Assembly: GCA_023249835.1 (NCBI GenBank) | Contig: JAHFBY010000057.1 | Coordinates: 1-8,122, forward strand | Reading direction: 5' to 3' | Source: Elusimicrobiota bacterium | GTDB taxonomy: Bacteria > Elusimicrobiota > Elusimicrobia > 2-02-FULL-39-32 | DNA length: 8,122 nt | Part shown: piece after piece, positions 1 to 5,784 of the stretch | Position numbering within the stretch: position 1 is the first letter of the stretch | Layout of the letters: each line of letters opens with the position of its first letter | Notes under the pieces: model-generated | What the model saw: the letters and a program-made list of their open reading frames with translations, nothing else | What the model was told of the DNA's origin: nothing | Database searches by the model: none | Position numbers and translations under genes: made by a program

Positions 1-775
1 CGTGCGCCGACTCTTTCCAAGTGAGGACGTTGACCGGTTCTCCCTTAAGTTCGGTTTGCAATTGTTTTTGAATGTGGTCAATCTCATCGCTGTTTTGAGC
101 CCGGACGGAAACCACTGAAACTTCATTGCCGCATACCAACATTCGCTGCGCCGCGGCGAGCGGAAGGTAGATTATCTCTCTGTCATAGACTGGGCTGTTG
201 GTTTTAAATAGACCGCAGACGCGGAAGAGTTCAGCCGAGAGGCTGCCATCGGAAGCTTGGATCATGACCACCATTTTTTCACCGATCCTTAAATCCAGTT
301 CCTTGGCTAAACGCACGCCCACAATGGTTTCGTGGTCTACTCCTTTGCTCAGGTATTGACCTTCTACGAGGTAAGATTTAATCACGGTTAAACGCTGTTC
401 AGAGTCCGCGTCAATCCCGATTACCAAGGCTCCCTTGGAAGTGAGCGAAGATGAAACCAATCCTGTAAACACCACTTTTGGCGACCAGGCCGCCAGACCC
501 TTTGTCCGGGTTAAAGCCTCATAAATCGTACCTGGTTTTTCAATGCGCGCGTCCTGAACTTTTGGATCGGTGCTCAAAACAGATTGTATCTGCAAGTGAC
601 CGGTATAGGTGCGAGTGGTTTTTTCTACTAATTGGTCTTGCAAGCTTTTAATGAGGCTTTGTTGAAAAATTAATGCGGCAAGTCCCACAGCGATGGAGCT
701 TAAGGTAATACTGGTCCGGCGCTTGTTGCGCCAGATGTTTCTCCACGCCAACTTAAAAATGAGATTTACCGACAA
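1..775 (-). CDS. ABC transporter permease, FtsX/LolC-E/MacB type (3' end outside window)
   Basis: This is the N-terminal 258 codons of an integral-membrane permease; the C-terminal part lies beyond the left edge. I translated it from the complement. Residues 9-21 (LAWRNIWRNKRRT) form the basic cytoplasmic start typical of FtsX-fold permeases. A first membrane helix follows at about 22-39. A periplasmic MacB-like core domain follows, with the family-like stretch around residues 151-168 (IVGVRLAKELDLRIGEKM). Such permeases pair with an ATPase to extract lipoproteins or export substrates across the inner membrane; the partner ATPase is not visible. The start is called as TTG at 775-773 because an AGGA motif lies 7 bases upstream, a TAA lies in frame just before it, and no ATG precedes the conserved N-terminus. 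It lies 28 bases downstream of the SirB1-like gene and is probably co-transcribed. The family is clear; the substrate (Lol-type or other) is not. Confidence 0.88.
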   Translation of the reverse strand, partial: MSVNLIFKLAWRNIWRNKRRTSITLSSIAVGLAALIFQQSLIKSLQDQLVEKTTRTYTGHLQIQSVLSTDPKVQDARIEKPGTIYEALTRTKGLAAWSPKVVFTGLVSSSLTSKGALVIGIDADSEQRLTVIKSYLVEGQYLSKGVDHETIVGVRLAKELDLRIGEKMVVMIQASDGSLSAELFRVCGLFKTNSPVYDREIIYLPLAAAQRMLVCGNEVSVVSVRAQNSDEIDHIQKQLQTELKGEPVNVLTWKESAH

Positions 776-803
776 TGAAATATCCTTTTTGAGTTAGGCG
801 CTG

Positions 804-1694
804 TCAAGGAGCGTTTAAAGCTTGCAAACAGCGGAGCAGTTGTTGGCTCAAGGCCGCTTCGCCAAGGTCAGAATAGATATGGAGCAGGTTATTGATAGTG
901 CGGCAGAGGATCATGTGCGGGTCTACCGGGTCGAGATAGCTTTCTTTAAAATCAATGTCGTTATGCCGGAGGATTTCAATACAGTCCTCGCGCGCGAGAA
1001 TTTTTCCCCTATGAAAGGGGTCCATATAAATGGATTTATTTTTATATTGAAACAGCACGATAAAATGGCTGGGCAGACCAATGCCGATGAGCGGGATGGG
1101 TTTATTTTCCCAATAAACCTTTTGCGCTAAAAGCAGGCAAAGGCAACAAAGCGATATGGGAATCCCAATTTTACGCGCCAGGACTTTGTGTAGGAAACTA
1201 TTTAAAGGGTCATAGTAATTGGCCGAGTTGCCTTTAAATCCTTGAGTTTCAAATAGGTAAGAGCGAAAGGTTCGAACCATTTGATCAAAAGTGTGGACGT
1301 CGTTTAGTAGCTTTTGCAGTTCCGCTGCCATGAGTTTCAGCGGCTGACCAAATTCTTCCCGCGTTATTTCCGGTTCAATTAAGGTGGAAAGGTAATAGAG
1401 TCCTTCTTCCAAATCCAGGTTGCGTCCTTCTGATATCCAAAGCCGTTTAAAGCCGTGTTCAATTTCGTTCCAATGAAATTCATGCATAAGTTTGTGAATT
1501 TTTGCGCAAGGATCAAATTGTTTTTGCGATCGGACCCAATGGATCCAATCGGGGTCAGAGCGGATAATGGCTTTAAAGTTGTTGGATAAAATCAAAAGCG
1601 AAGGACCATCTTCTTCGGTAATTAACCGACAGAGCGCAATAAATTCTTTTTCACTGATCTTTTTAACGGGCGAGGCGTTCTTATCTAGTGTCAT
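804..1694 (-). CDS. SirB1-like protein with transglutaminase-type fold (Transglut_core2)
   Basis: The product has 296 residues, slightly longer than typical SirB1 proteins (about 270). Family landmarks are NYYDPLNSFL at 159-168, GIPISL at 177-182, PSHF at 208-211 (usually PGHF) and MDPF at 224-227. The C-terminal helical part around 264-275 (CRTINNLLHIYSDL) is also typical. The N-terminal ~150 residues are helical and less conserved. His210 and Asp225 sit where the His and Asp of a transglutaminase-like triad would be. Cys183, Cys184 and Cys186 lie in the helix that would carry the nucleophile, but this family often lacks a canonical Cys, so activity is uncertain. No signal peptide is seen, so it is probably cytoplasmic. 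It is the first gene of a minus-strand pair with the permease at 1-775. A weak TAAAAT box lies at 1711-1706 and no good ribosome site precedes the ATG. The biological role of the family is poorly defined. Confidence 0.87.
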   Translation of the reverse strand: MTLDKNASPVKKISEKEFIALCRLITEEDGPSLLILSNNFKAIIRSDPDWIHWVRSQKQFDPCAKIHKLMHEFHWNEIEHGFKRLWISEGRNLDLEEGLYYLSTLIEPEITREEFGQPLKLMAAELQKLLNDVHTFDQMVRTFRSYLFETQGFKGNSANYYDPLNSFLHKVLARKIGIPISLCCLCLLLAQKVYWENKPIPLIGIGLPSHFIVLFQYKNKSIYMDPFHRGKILAREDCIEILRHNDIDFKESYLDPVDPHMILCRTINNLLHIYSDLGEAALSQQLLRCLQALNAP

Positions 1695-1732
1695 GAAGTA
1701 AGTTTATTTTAGCACATTTAACACTTTTGAGA

Positions 1733-1757
1733 AAACAAGTATCATTGCGCCTTGTTT
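1733..1757. repeat. 7-base inverted repeat upstream of the SirB1-like gene
   Basis: AAACAAG at 1733-1739 is mirrored by CTTGTTT at 1751-1757 around an 11-base spacer. It lies about 40 bases upstream of the minus-strand start at 1694, roughly where a regulator or the -35 region would sit. It could be an operator or chance in an AT-rich stretch. The rest of 1695-1846 holds a G-rich patch (about 1764-1783) and the tRNA promoter, but no gene that I can support. Confidence 0.25.
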
Positions 1758-1785
1758 GATTTGCGGTGGGGGCGGTGGCGCGGCA

Positions 1786-1815
1786 TTCCAGGAAGCGGCT
1801 AAATTATGATATAAT
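1786..1815 (+). promoter_or_regulatory. Probable promoter of the tRNA-Lys gene
   Basis: A perfect TATAAT -10 box lies at 1810-1815, about 32 bases before the mature tRNA, predicting a start of transcription near 1822 and a short 5' leader. The best -35 candidate at normal spacing (TTCCAG at 1786-1791, 18-base spacer) is poor. The call rests on the -10 box and its position. Confidence 0.45.
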
Positions 1816-1846
1816 AACGCTCTTGCTTTAACCTTTTTTGAGCCGC

Positions 1847-1919
1847 GAGCCCGTAGCTCAGTTGGTAGAGCACACGCCTTTTAAGCGTGGTGTCGCGGGT
1901 TCGAATCCCGCCGGGCTCA
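1847..1919 (+). tRNA. trnK: tRNA-Lys, anticodon TTT
   Basis: The full cloverleaf can be read. The acceptor stem pairs GAGCCCG (1847-1853) with CGGGCTC (1912-1918). The D arm is GCTC-AGTTGGTA-GAGC. The anticodon stem pairs CACGC with GCGTG around the loop CTTTTAA, giving anticodon TTT for lysine AAA/AAG codons. The variable loop is GTGTC. The T arm is GCGGG-TTCGAAT-CCCGC, and the discriminator base is A1919. All stems are perfectly paired. The 3' CCA is not encoded (the next bases are AAT), so it must be added by tRNA nucleotidyltransferase. The gene stands alone, with no adjacent tRNA. Confidence 0.98.
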
Positions 1920-1943
1920 AATTTATAAAATATTTTTCTTCTT

Positions 1944-2036
1944 ATGGACCAGAAACATCGAGTCATATTAGAAAACCTTAACCGTTTAACCGGACAAGAA
2001 CTATTGTCCGTGTACATTTTTCTAAACAATTGTTGA
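1944..2036 (+). CDS. Possible 30-residue small protein (uncertain)
   Basis: An open frame runs from ATG 1944 to TGA 2034-2036, starting 25 bases after the tRNA. The product begins MDQKHRVILENLNRL and ends with a hydrophobic VYIFLNNC. It has helix-like spacing of hydrophobic residues and fairly protein-like composition, but no Shine-Dalgarno motif lies upstream, only an AT-rich run. A strong hairpin (1991-2010) overlaps it. I do not recognise it. It may be a small membrane-associated peptide, a decayed remnant of a longer gene, or chance; chance is quite likely at this length. Confidence 0.18.
   Translation: MDQKHRVILENLNRLTGQELLSVYIFLNNC
1991..2020 (+). terminator. Hairpin, possible terminator of the tRNA transcript
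   Basis: CGGACAA at 1991-1997 pairs perfectly with TTGTCCG at 2004-2010 around the six-base loop GAACTA. A TTTTT run follows at 2016-2020 within a six-base-offset AT-rich tail. The gap between stem and T-run is longer than in a classic intrinsic terminator, so strength is doubtful. It lies between the convergent tRNA and GYF_2 genes, where a terminator is expected. On the minus strand there is no adjacent T-run. A palindrome AACAATTGTT follows at 2025-2034. Confidence 0.4.
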
Positions 2037-2065
2037 AACACACTCGCTCCTAGTCCATTGGTGTT

Positions 2066-3067
2066 TTAACGCGCGGGTATTCCCGGCAACAAATATTTTA
2101 GTTTTTCCTGTTTTTTGGGTTTGGATGGCGGAAGTTTAGGTGCGGGCGATGTCTCCAGTTTTTTGGCTTCAACCTTTTTTTCCGGGACCACGACTTTTTC
2201 AATAATTTTTTTTTGTTTTTTGGGTTTGGCGCGCGGCGCGTTTTGCGGTTTCACTTTGGGTTCGCTCAGGCGAACGGGCTGGAGCGGTTGCGCGGGTTGT
2301 CTTTCGGTTTTTGGAGGCTCTTTTTTATTTGCAGATTGAGGCTGGACTGGGGCGTTGTTATGGAGTAGTTTTTGGATCGGGACTAGATGCAAGAGGGTAT
2401 AGCGGTAACGGATTAAAGCCAAGCAAAGAAAAATGGCCAGTAGTCCCAATACCCAGGGGCTAATAAATTTTTTTATGTCCACTTTAATTTCAATCACCGT
2501 TTCAGTGTTTGCGTCCGGGACCCAGGGAGCAGGCTCTGTTTTAACCTTCGGGTCAGGTTCTACTTTAGGAACGATCAATGCTTCCGGCTGAACTTGGGGT
2601 TTGGGCTGGCTGGTCAATGTTGTTAATAGATGTTGGACCTCTAATAAATCTTCATCCCAACGGGTGTCAACAAGATTATTAATTGTGGCCGGTGGGGCGG
2701 CGGTTGCGACAATCTCTTGGGTAGCCTCATTGATTGGAGTTACAGCAATTTCTTCTGCGGAGGGCTCCGGCGTTGGGGTAGGGGGCTCTGGCATTGACAA
2801 AGGTTCCGTTGGAGTCTTTGCAGTTTCTGCGCTGGGAACCGGCGCTGGCAGCGGATTTTGCGACAAGGGCAGGTCTAATTGCGCGGCGGAAGGGCGAAGC
2901 AGTTCGCGCAGTTCCTCAACTTCTGCCGCGTGAACCCACGCCTCATCGTTTTGGCTGTCCGCTTCCAGCAGTAGCGCGTCCGCGGAAAAATCGGGCAGAA
3001 ATTTTAAATGGTCAATTTCGTAAGGCCCTTCCACGCCATTTTCAGATTGAATCCAGTATTTGCCCAT
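2066..3067 (-). CDS. GYF_2-domain single-pass membrane protein with Pro/Lys-rich tail
   Basis: The product has 333 residues. Residues 1-57 match the GYF_2 pattern: KYWIQ near the start, VEGPY at 12-16, and a closing Trp segment at 43-57 (AWVHAAEVEELRELL). GYF-type domains usually bind proline-rich peptides, and this protein has long proline-rich stretches itself. A low-complexity Pro/Glu/Ala/Thr linker runs from about 58 to 185. One membrane helix lies at about 202-220 (SPWVLGLLAIFLCLALIRY). A strongly basic Pro/Lys-rich tail covers about 240-333. There is no signal peptide, so the helix probably acts as an internal anchor. The layout (soluble domain, helix, Pro/Lys stalk) resembles scaffold or TonB-like proteins in shape only. 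It is convergent with the tRNA and divergent from nth; its own promoter must lie in the 41-base gap or inside nth. The coding strand has a run of nine A at 2214-2206 in the tail. Domain call is firm, function unknown. Confidence 0.82.
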   Translation of the reverse strand: MGKYWIQSENGVEGPYEIDHLKFLPDFSADALLLEADSQNDEAWVHAAEVEELRELLRPSAAQLDLPLSQNPLPAPVPSAETAKTPTEPLSMPEPPTPTPEPSAEEIAVTPINEATQEIVATAAPPATINNLVDTRWDEDLLEVQHLLTTLTSQPKPQVQPEALIVPKVEPDPKVKTEPAPWVPDANTETVIEIKVDIKKFISPWVLGLLAIFLCLALIRYRYTLLHLVPIQKLLHNNAPVQPQSANKKEPPKTERQPAQPLQPVRLSEPKVKPQNAPRAKPKKQKKIIEKVVVPEKKVEAKKLETSPAPKLPPSKPKKQEKLKYLLPGIPAR

Positions 3068-3108
3068 GACTCTATAAACGTATCTTTCGGGAGATTTCGA
3101 AAAATGTT

Positions 3109-3753
3109 ATGCTGTTTGTTATGCCAGTTCCCCAACCAGTTACAAATATTTTACGCATATTAAAGAAGCAGTACCCCCAGGCTAATTGCGCGTTAAAGCA
3201 TAAAAATGCCCTGGAGCTTTTAGTCGCCACTATCCTTTCCGCCCAATGCACTGACAAAAGGGTCAATTTAGTGACCCCCGCCCTCTTTAAAAGATACAAG
3301 AGAGCGGCCAATTTTGCCAGTGCTAATTTAAAAGAAATTTCTGACCTTATCCGTTCCACGGGATTTTTCCGTCAAAAGGCCCGTTGGATCCAGGAAACCT
3401 GCCGGATCATAGATTCCAAACACAATGGACATGTGCCTAAAACTTTAGAGGAACTTACGGCTTTGCCCGGTGTGGGGCGCAAAACCGCAAACGTTGTCAT
3501 GGGCAACGCCTTTGGCATTGCCTCTGGTATCGTAGTGGACACGCACGTTAAGCGCATCTCCAAACGGTTGGGCTTGACGCGGGCAACTGACCCAGAAAAA
3601 GTGGAAAAGGACTTGGTAAAACAAATCCCGATTTCGGAGTGGATCTGGTTTTCGCACGCTTTAATTGAGCATGGTCGTAAGCTCTGCAAAGCCGTTCGCC
3701 CTCAATGTCCGCAATGCCCGATTTTGGAGTGTTGTCCTTCCCGTCAAATTTAA
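3109..3753 (+). CDS. nth: Endonuclease III, base-excision repair DNA glycosylase/AP lyase
   Basis: This 214-residue protein (E. coli Nth has 211) removes oxidised pyrimidines from DNA and cleaves the abasic site. The helix-hairpin-helix is at 119-127 (LPGVGRKTA), with catalytic Lys125. The catalytic Asp is Asp144 in VVDTH. LLVATILSAQCTDKRVN at 37-53 is a family hallmark. The [4Fe-4S] cluster ligands are Cys193, Cys200, Cys203 and Cys209 in the exact C-x6-C-x2-C-x5-C spacing. All key residues are present, so it should be active. The start is not certain: ATG 3109 has a GGGAGA motif 14 bases upstream, which is long, and ATG 3121 is an in-frame alternative losing only four residues. A weak TATAAA box lies at 3073-3078 with a TTGAAT 20 bases before it. 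No convincing terminator follows; 110 bases separate it from the moxR coding region. Confidence 0.97.
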   Translation: MLFVMPVPQPVTNILRILKKQYPQANCALKHKNALELLVATILSAQCTDKRVNLVTPALFKRYKRAANFASANLKEISDLIRSTGFFRQKARWIQETCRIIDSKHNGHVPKTLEELTALPGVGRKTANVVMGNAFGIASGIVVDTHVKRISKRLGLTRATDPEKVEKDLVKQIPISEWIWFSHALIEHGRKLCKAVRPQCPQCPILECCPSRQI

Positions 3754-3776
3754 CGCGCACGGTCCCTTTGCGTTTG

Positions 3777-3840
3777 AAATTTATTTTTGTTAAAATTTTT
3801 CCAAAATTTTGGAACTAGAACGCGGTTTAAAACGTATAAT
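3777..3840 (+). promoter_or_regulatory. Promoter region of the moxR-bat operon
   Basis: A perfect TATAAT -10 box lies at 3835-3840. The nearest TTG-type -35 is TTGGAA at 3809-3814, with a 20-base spacer that is longer than ideal. The stretch just upstream is very AT-rich: AAATTT at 3777-3782, then AAAATTTT at 3792-3799 and again at 3803-3810, the last two 11 bases (about one helical turn) apart. Such phased A-tracts could act as an UP element or bend the DNA. Predicted transcription start is near 3847, giving a leader of about 30 bases. Confidence 0.55.
3799..3814. repeat. Perfect 16-base palindrome at the moxR promoter, candidate operator
   Basis: TTCCAAAATTTTGGAA is an exact inverted repeat with no spacer. 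It covers the candidate -35 box and sits 20 bases before the TATAAT box, a usual place for a repressor or an activator dimer. As RNA it would give only a weak six-pair stem with an AATT loop, so it is a poor terminator for nth. The regulator is not identified. Confidence 0.45.
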
Positions 3841-3864
3841 TTTATAACAGGCGTTTTTATCTAT

Positions 3865-3873
3865 GGAGGAGGG
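3865..3873 (+). promoter_or_regulatory. Strong Shine-Dalgarno site deciding the moxR start
   Basis: GGAGGAGGG contains AGGAGG (3867-3872), five bases before ATG 3878. An in-frame ATG at 3863 overlaps this motif and has no ribosome site of its own, so 3878 is the start. The strength of the site suggests efficient translation of the first operon gene. Confidence 0.8.
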
Positions 3874-3877
3874 TCCT

Positions 3878-4867
3878 ATGGACGCAGACATTAAACAGAT
3901 TCATGAAAAAATTCAACGCGAAAGCGTATTTGTACAAACCTTAAAAAGTGAAATTTCTAAGGTAATCGTGGGTCAAAACGATTTGATAGAAAAGATTTTG
4001 GTTGGGTTATTTTCCGGGGGCCATATTCTGCTGGAAGGGGTGCCGGGGTTAGCAAAAACTTTAACGATAAAAACTTTAGCGCAATCCATTCAAGTGCAAT
4101 TTAAGCGTATCCAGTTTACGCCGGACCTGTTGCCCGCGGACTTAATCGGCACTAACGTCTTTAGCCCAAAAACCCAGGAGTTCAATGTAAAAAAAGGCCC
4201 GGCTTTCACACACTTGTTGCTGGCAGACGAAATCAACCGGGCGCCGGCGAAAGTTCAGTCCGCGCTTTTAGAGGCCATGCAGGAAAAGCAGGTGACTATT
4301 GGTGAAACCTCTTACCCTTTGCCCGAACTTTTTTTAGTGTTAGCCACGCAAAACCCGATTGAGCAGGAAGGGACTTACCCTCTGCCTGAGGCGCAAGTGG
4401 ACCGTTTCATGCTCAAACTTAAAGTTGTTTATCCTACGCGGGCCGAAGAGCTGGAAATTTTAAACCGGATGACTCAGAAAACAGTTCCAACAGTTAAACC
4501 TGTGATTACGCCACAAGAAATTTTAAAAGCTCGCGAGTTCGTCAAAGAAATATATATTGATGATAAGGTTAAAAACTATATCTTAGACTTGGTCTTTGCC
4601 ACGCGCGATCCCGACAGTTTTAAAATGAGCGAACTAAAAAAATTGATCAGTTTTGGCGCTTCGCCGCGCGCCACTCTATTTTTAACCGAAGCGGCCAAGG
4701 CCTACGCTTTTTTACAAGGCCGCGGCTACGTGACTCCCGAAGACGTAAAGGTGATGGGCCCCGACGTTTTGCGGCACCGGATTTTATTGACCTATGAAGC
4801 CGAAGCAGAAGACACGACTTCTGATGAATTGATCCGCACTTTATTCAATACGGTGGAAGTGCCTTAG
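3878..4867 (+). CDS. moxR: MoxR-family AAA+ ATPase
   Basis: The product is 329 residues from the ATG chosen by the AGGAGG site, typical for the family. Walker A is GVPGLAKT at 54-61. Walker B is HLLLADE at 112-118, followed by INRAPAKVQSALLEAMQE, a MoxR hallmark. Sensor 1 is at 155-160 (LATQNP), followed by IEQEGTYPLPEAQVDRF with the likely arginine finger Arg176. The sensor 2 region is GASPRA at 260-265, in the C-terminal lid. The protein is soluble and cytoplasmic. MoxR ATPases form ring oligomers and act as chaperones for partner proteins with VWA domains, which are encoded just downstream. It opens the operon behind its own promoter, and the DUF58 gene begins 10 bases after its stop. Which substrate it remodels here cannot be read from the sequence. 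Confidence 0.97.
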   Translation: MDADIKQIHEKIQRESVFVQTLKSEISKVIVGQNDLIEKILVGLFSGGHILLEGVPGLAKTLTIKTLAQSIQVQFKRIQFTPDLLPADLIGTNVFSPKTQEFNVKKGPAFTHLLLADEINRAPAKVQSALLEAMQEKQVTIGETSYPLPELFLVLATQNPIEQEGTYPLPEAQVDRFMLKLKVVYPTRAEELEILNRMTQKTVPTVKPVITPQEILKAREFVKEIYIDDKVKNYILDLVFATRDPDSFKMSELKKLISFGASPRATLFLTEAAKAYAFLQGRGYVTPEDVKVMGPDVLRHRILLTYEAEAEDTTSDELIRTLFNTVEVP

Positions 4868-4877
4868 GTCCCCTGTA

Positions 4878-5777
4878 ATGCTCGCGCTGCACAGCAAAAT
4901 ACCGCAAGAGATCTTCAAACAGGTTCGCGGCATTGAAATAAAAACCAGGAAACTGGTTAACGAAATTTTTTCCGGCCAGTATTCCAGTGTTTTCAAGGGA
5001 AAGGGCATGGAGTTTGCGCAGGTCCGCGAATATCAGGAGGGCGACGACCCCAAATTGATTGATTGGAACGTTAGCGCTAAAACCGGGAACCTGCATACCA
5101 AAGAGTTCATGGAAGAGCGCGAGCTAACCGTCATGATCATGATCGACGCCTCGCGCAGCCTTTTTTTTGGCAGCCGGAAAAACTTGAAGTCCGAAATTGC
5201 CGCTGAGCTGGCAGCTCTTTTCGCATTTTCAGCGATTAGAAACAACGATAAAGTCGGGCTCCTCATATTCACCGACCGTATTGAGAAGTTTATTCCTCCG
5301 CGTAAAGGGCAGCGCACGATCTTGCGGTTAATCCGCGAAATATTGGCTTTTGAACCAGAAGGGAATTCAACAAACCTTTCCGCGGGAATAGAGTTTTTGG
5401 GTAAAGTGCTCAAACGCCGATCCATTTGCTTTCTGATGTCGGATTTTTTAACCAGCGAACCGTACCTGGACCCTTTGCGCGCGCTGGGCAAGCGGCACGA
5501 CCTCATTTTGGTTCGACTCAGCGACCGGTTAGAAAACGAATTTCCTTTTGCCGGCAGATTTTATCTGCAAGACTTGGAAACCCAACAGGTGCGGTTGGTC
5601 AATTTGAACTCGTTGGCTCGTTTGGAGTCTTTACGAAACAAGGCTCGCGCGCAATCGGAAGTATGGAAAAAAGAGATGCAAAAATATGGGTTGGATATAA
5701 TCCAGGTTTGTGCCGGTGAACCCTACGTTTCCCAATTGCTTTCTTTTTTTAAAACCAGGGCGCGACGTTTAAAATAG
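4878..5777 (+). CDS. DUF58 protein with von Willebrand A-type metal site
   Basis: The product has 299 residues and no membrane segment or signal peptide. The DUF58 signature lies at 44-70, including EFAQVREYQEGDDPKLIDWN. It is followed by a VWA-like fold carrying a complete MIDAS: Asp90, Ser92 and Ser94 in DASRS, Thr165 in the STNL segment, and Asp189 in MSDF. It should therefore bind a divalent metal and a partner protein. This short soluble form is the one usually encoded next to moxR. The start ATG lies 10 bases after the moxR stop with only a weak TTAGGT motif over that stop, consistent with translational coupling. In known MoxR/Bat systems DUF58 proteins are presumed partners or substrates of the ATPase; their exact job is not established. 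Confidence 0.94.
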   Translation: MLALHSKIPQEIFKQVRGIEIKTRKLVNEIFSGQYSSVFKGKGMEFAQVREYQEGDDPKLIDWNVSAKTGNLHTKEFMEERELTVMIMIDASRSLFFGSRKNLKSEIAAELAALFAFSAIRNNDKVGLLIFTDRIEKFIPPRKGQRTILRLIREILAFEPEGNSTNLSAGIEFLGKVLKRRSICFLMSDFLTSEPYLDPLRALGKRHDLILVRLSDRLENEFPFAGRFYLQDLETQQVRLVNLNSLARLESLRNKARAQSEVWKKEMQKYGLDIIQVCAGEPYVSQLLSFFKTRARRLK

Positions 5778-5784
5778 CTGAGTT

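Noticed and set aside
1978..1992. Direct repeat TTAACCG twice, as a possible integration scar after the tRNA
   Set aside because: It is only seven bases and does not copy the tRNA 3' end, so it gives no support for an attachment site; no integrase gene is nearby.
1799..2041. Minus-strand 80-residue open frame across the tRNA
   Set aside because: It contains the peptide pattern that arises from translating the complement of a tRNA (GGIRTRDTTLKRR), a well-known artefact; the perfect tRNA cloverleaf explains the sequence.
2115..2933. Plus-strand Gly/Ser/Phe-rich frames opposite the GYF_2 gene
   Set aside because: They are complements of the Pro/Lys/Glu low-complexity regions and have no coding signature of their own.
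3752..3774. Possible terminator after nth (AACGC with GCGTT)
   Set aside because: Only five pairs with a 13-base loop and no immediate T-run; too weak to call.
3863..3877. Upstream in-frame ATG that would lengthen MoxR by five residues
   Set aside because: It overlaps the GGAGGAGGG ribosome site that serves ATG 3878 and has no site of its own.
5033..5506. Minus-strand 157-residue open frame
   Set aside because: It is antisense to the conserved DUF58 core, has a Ser/Arg-biased composition and no recognisable domain.
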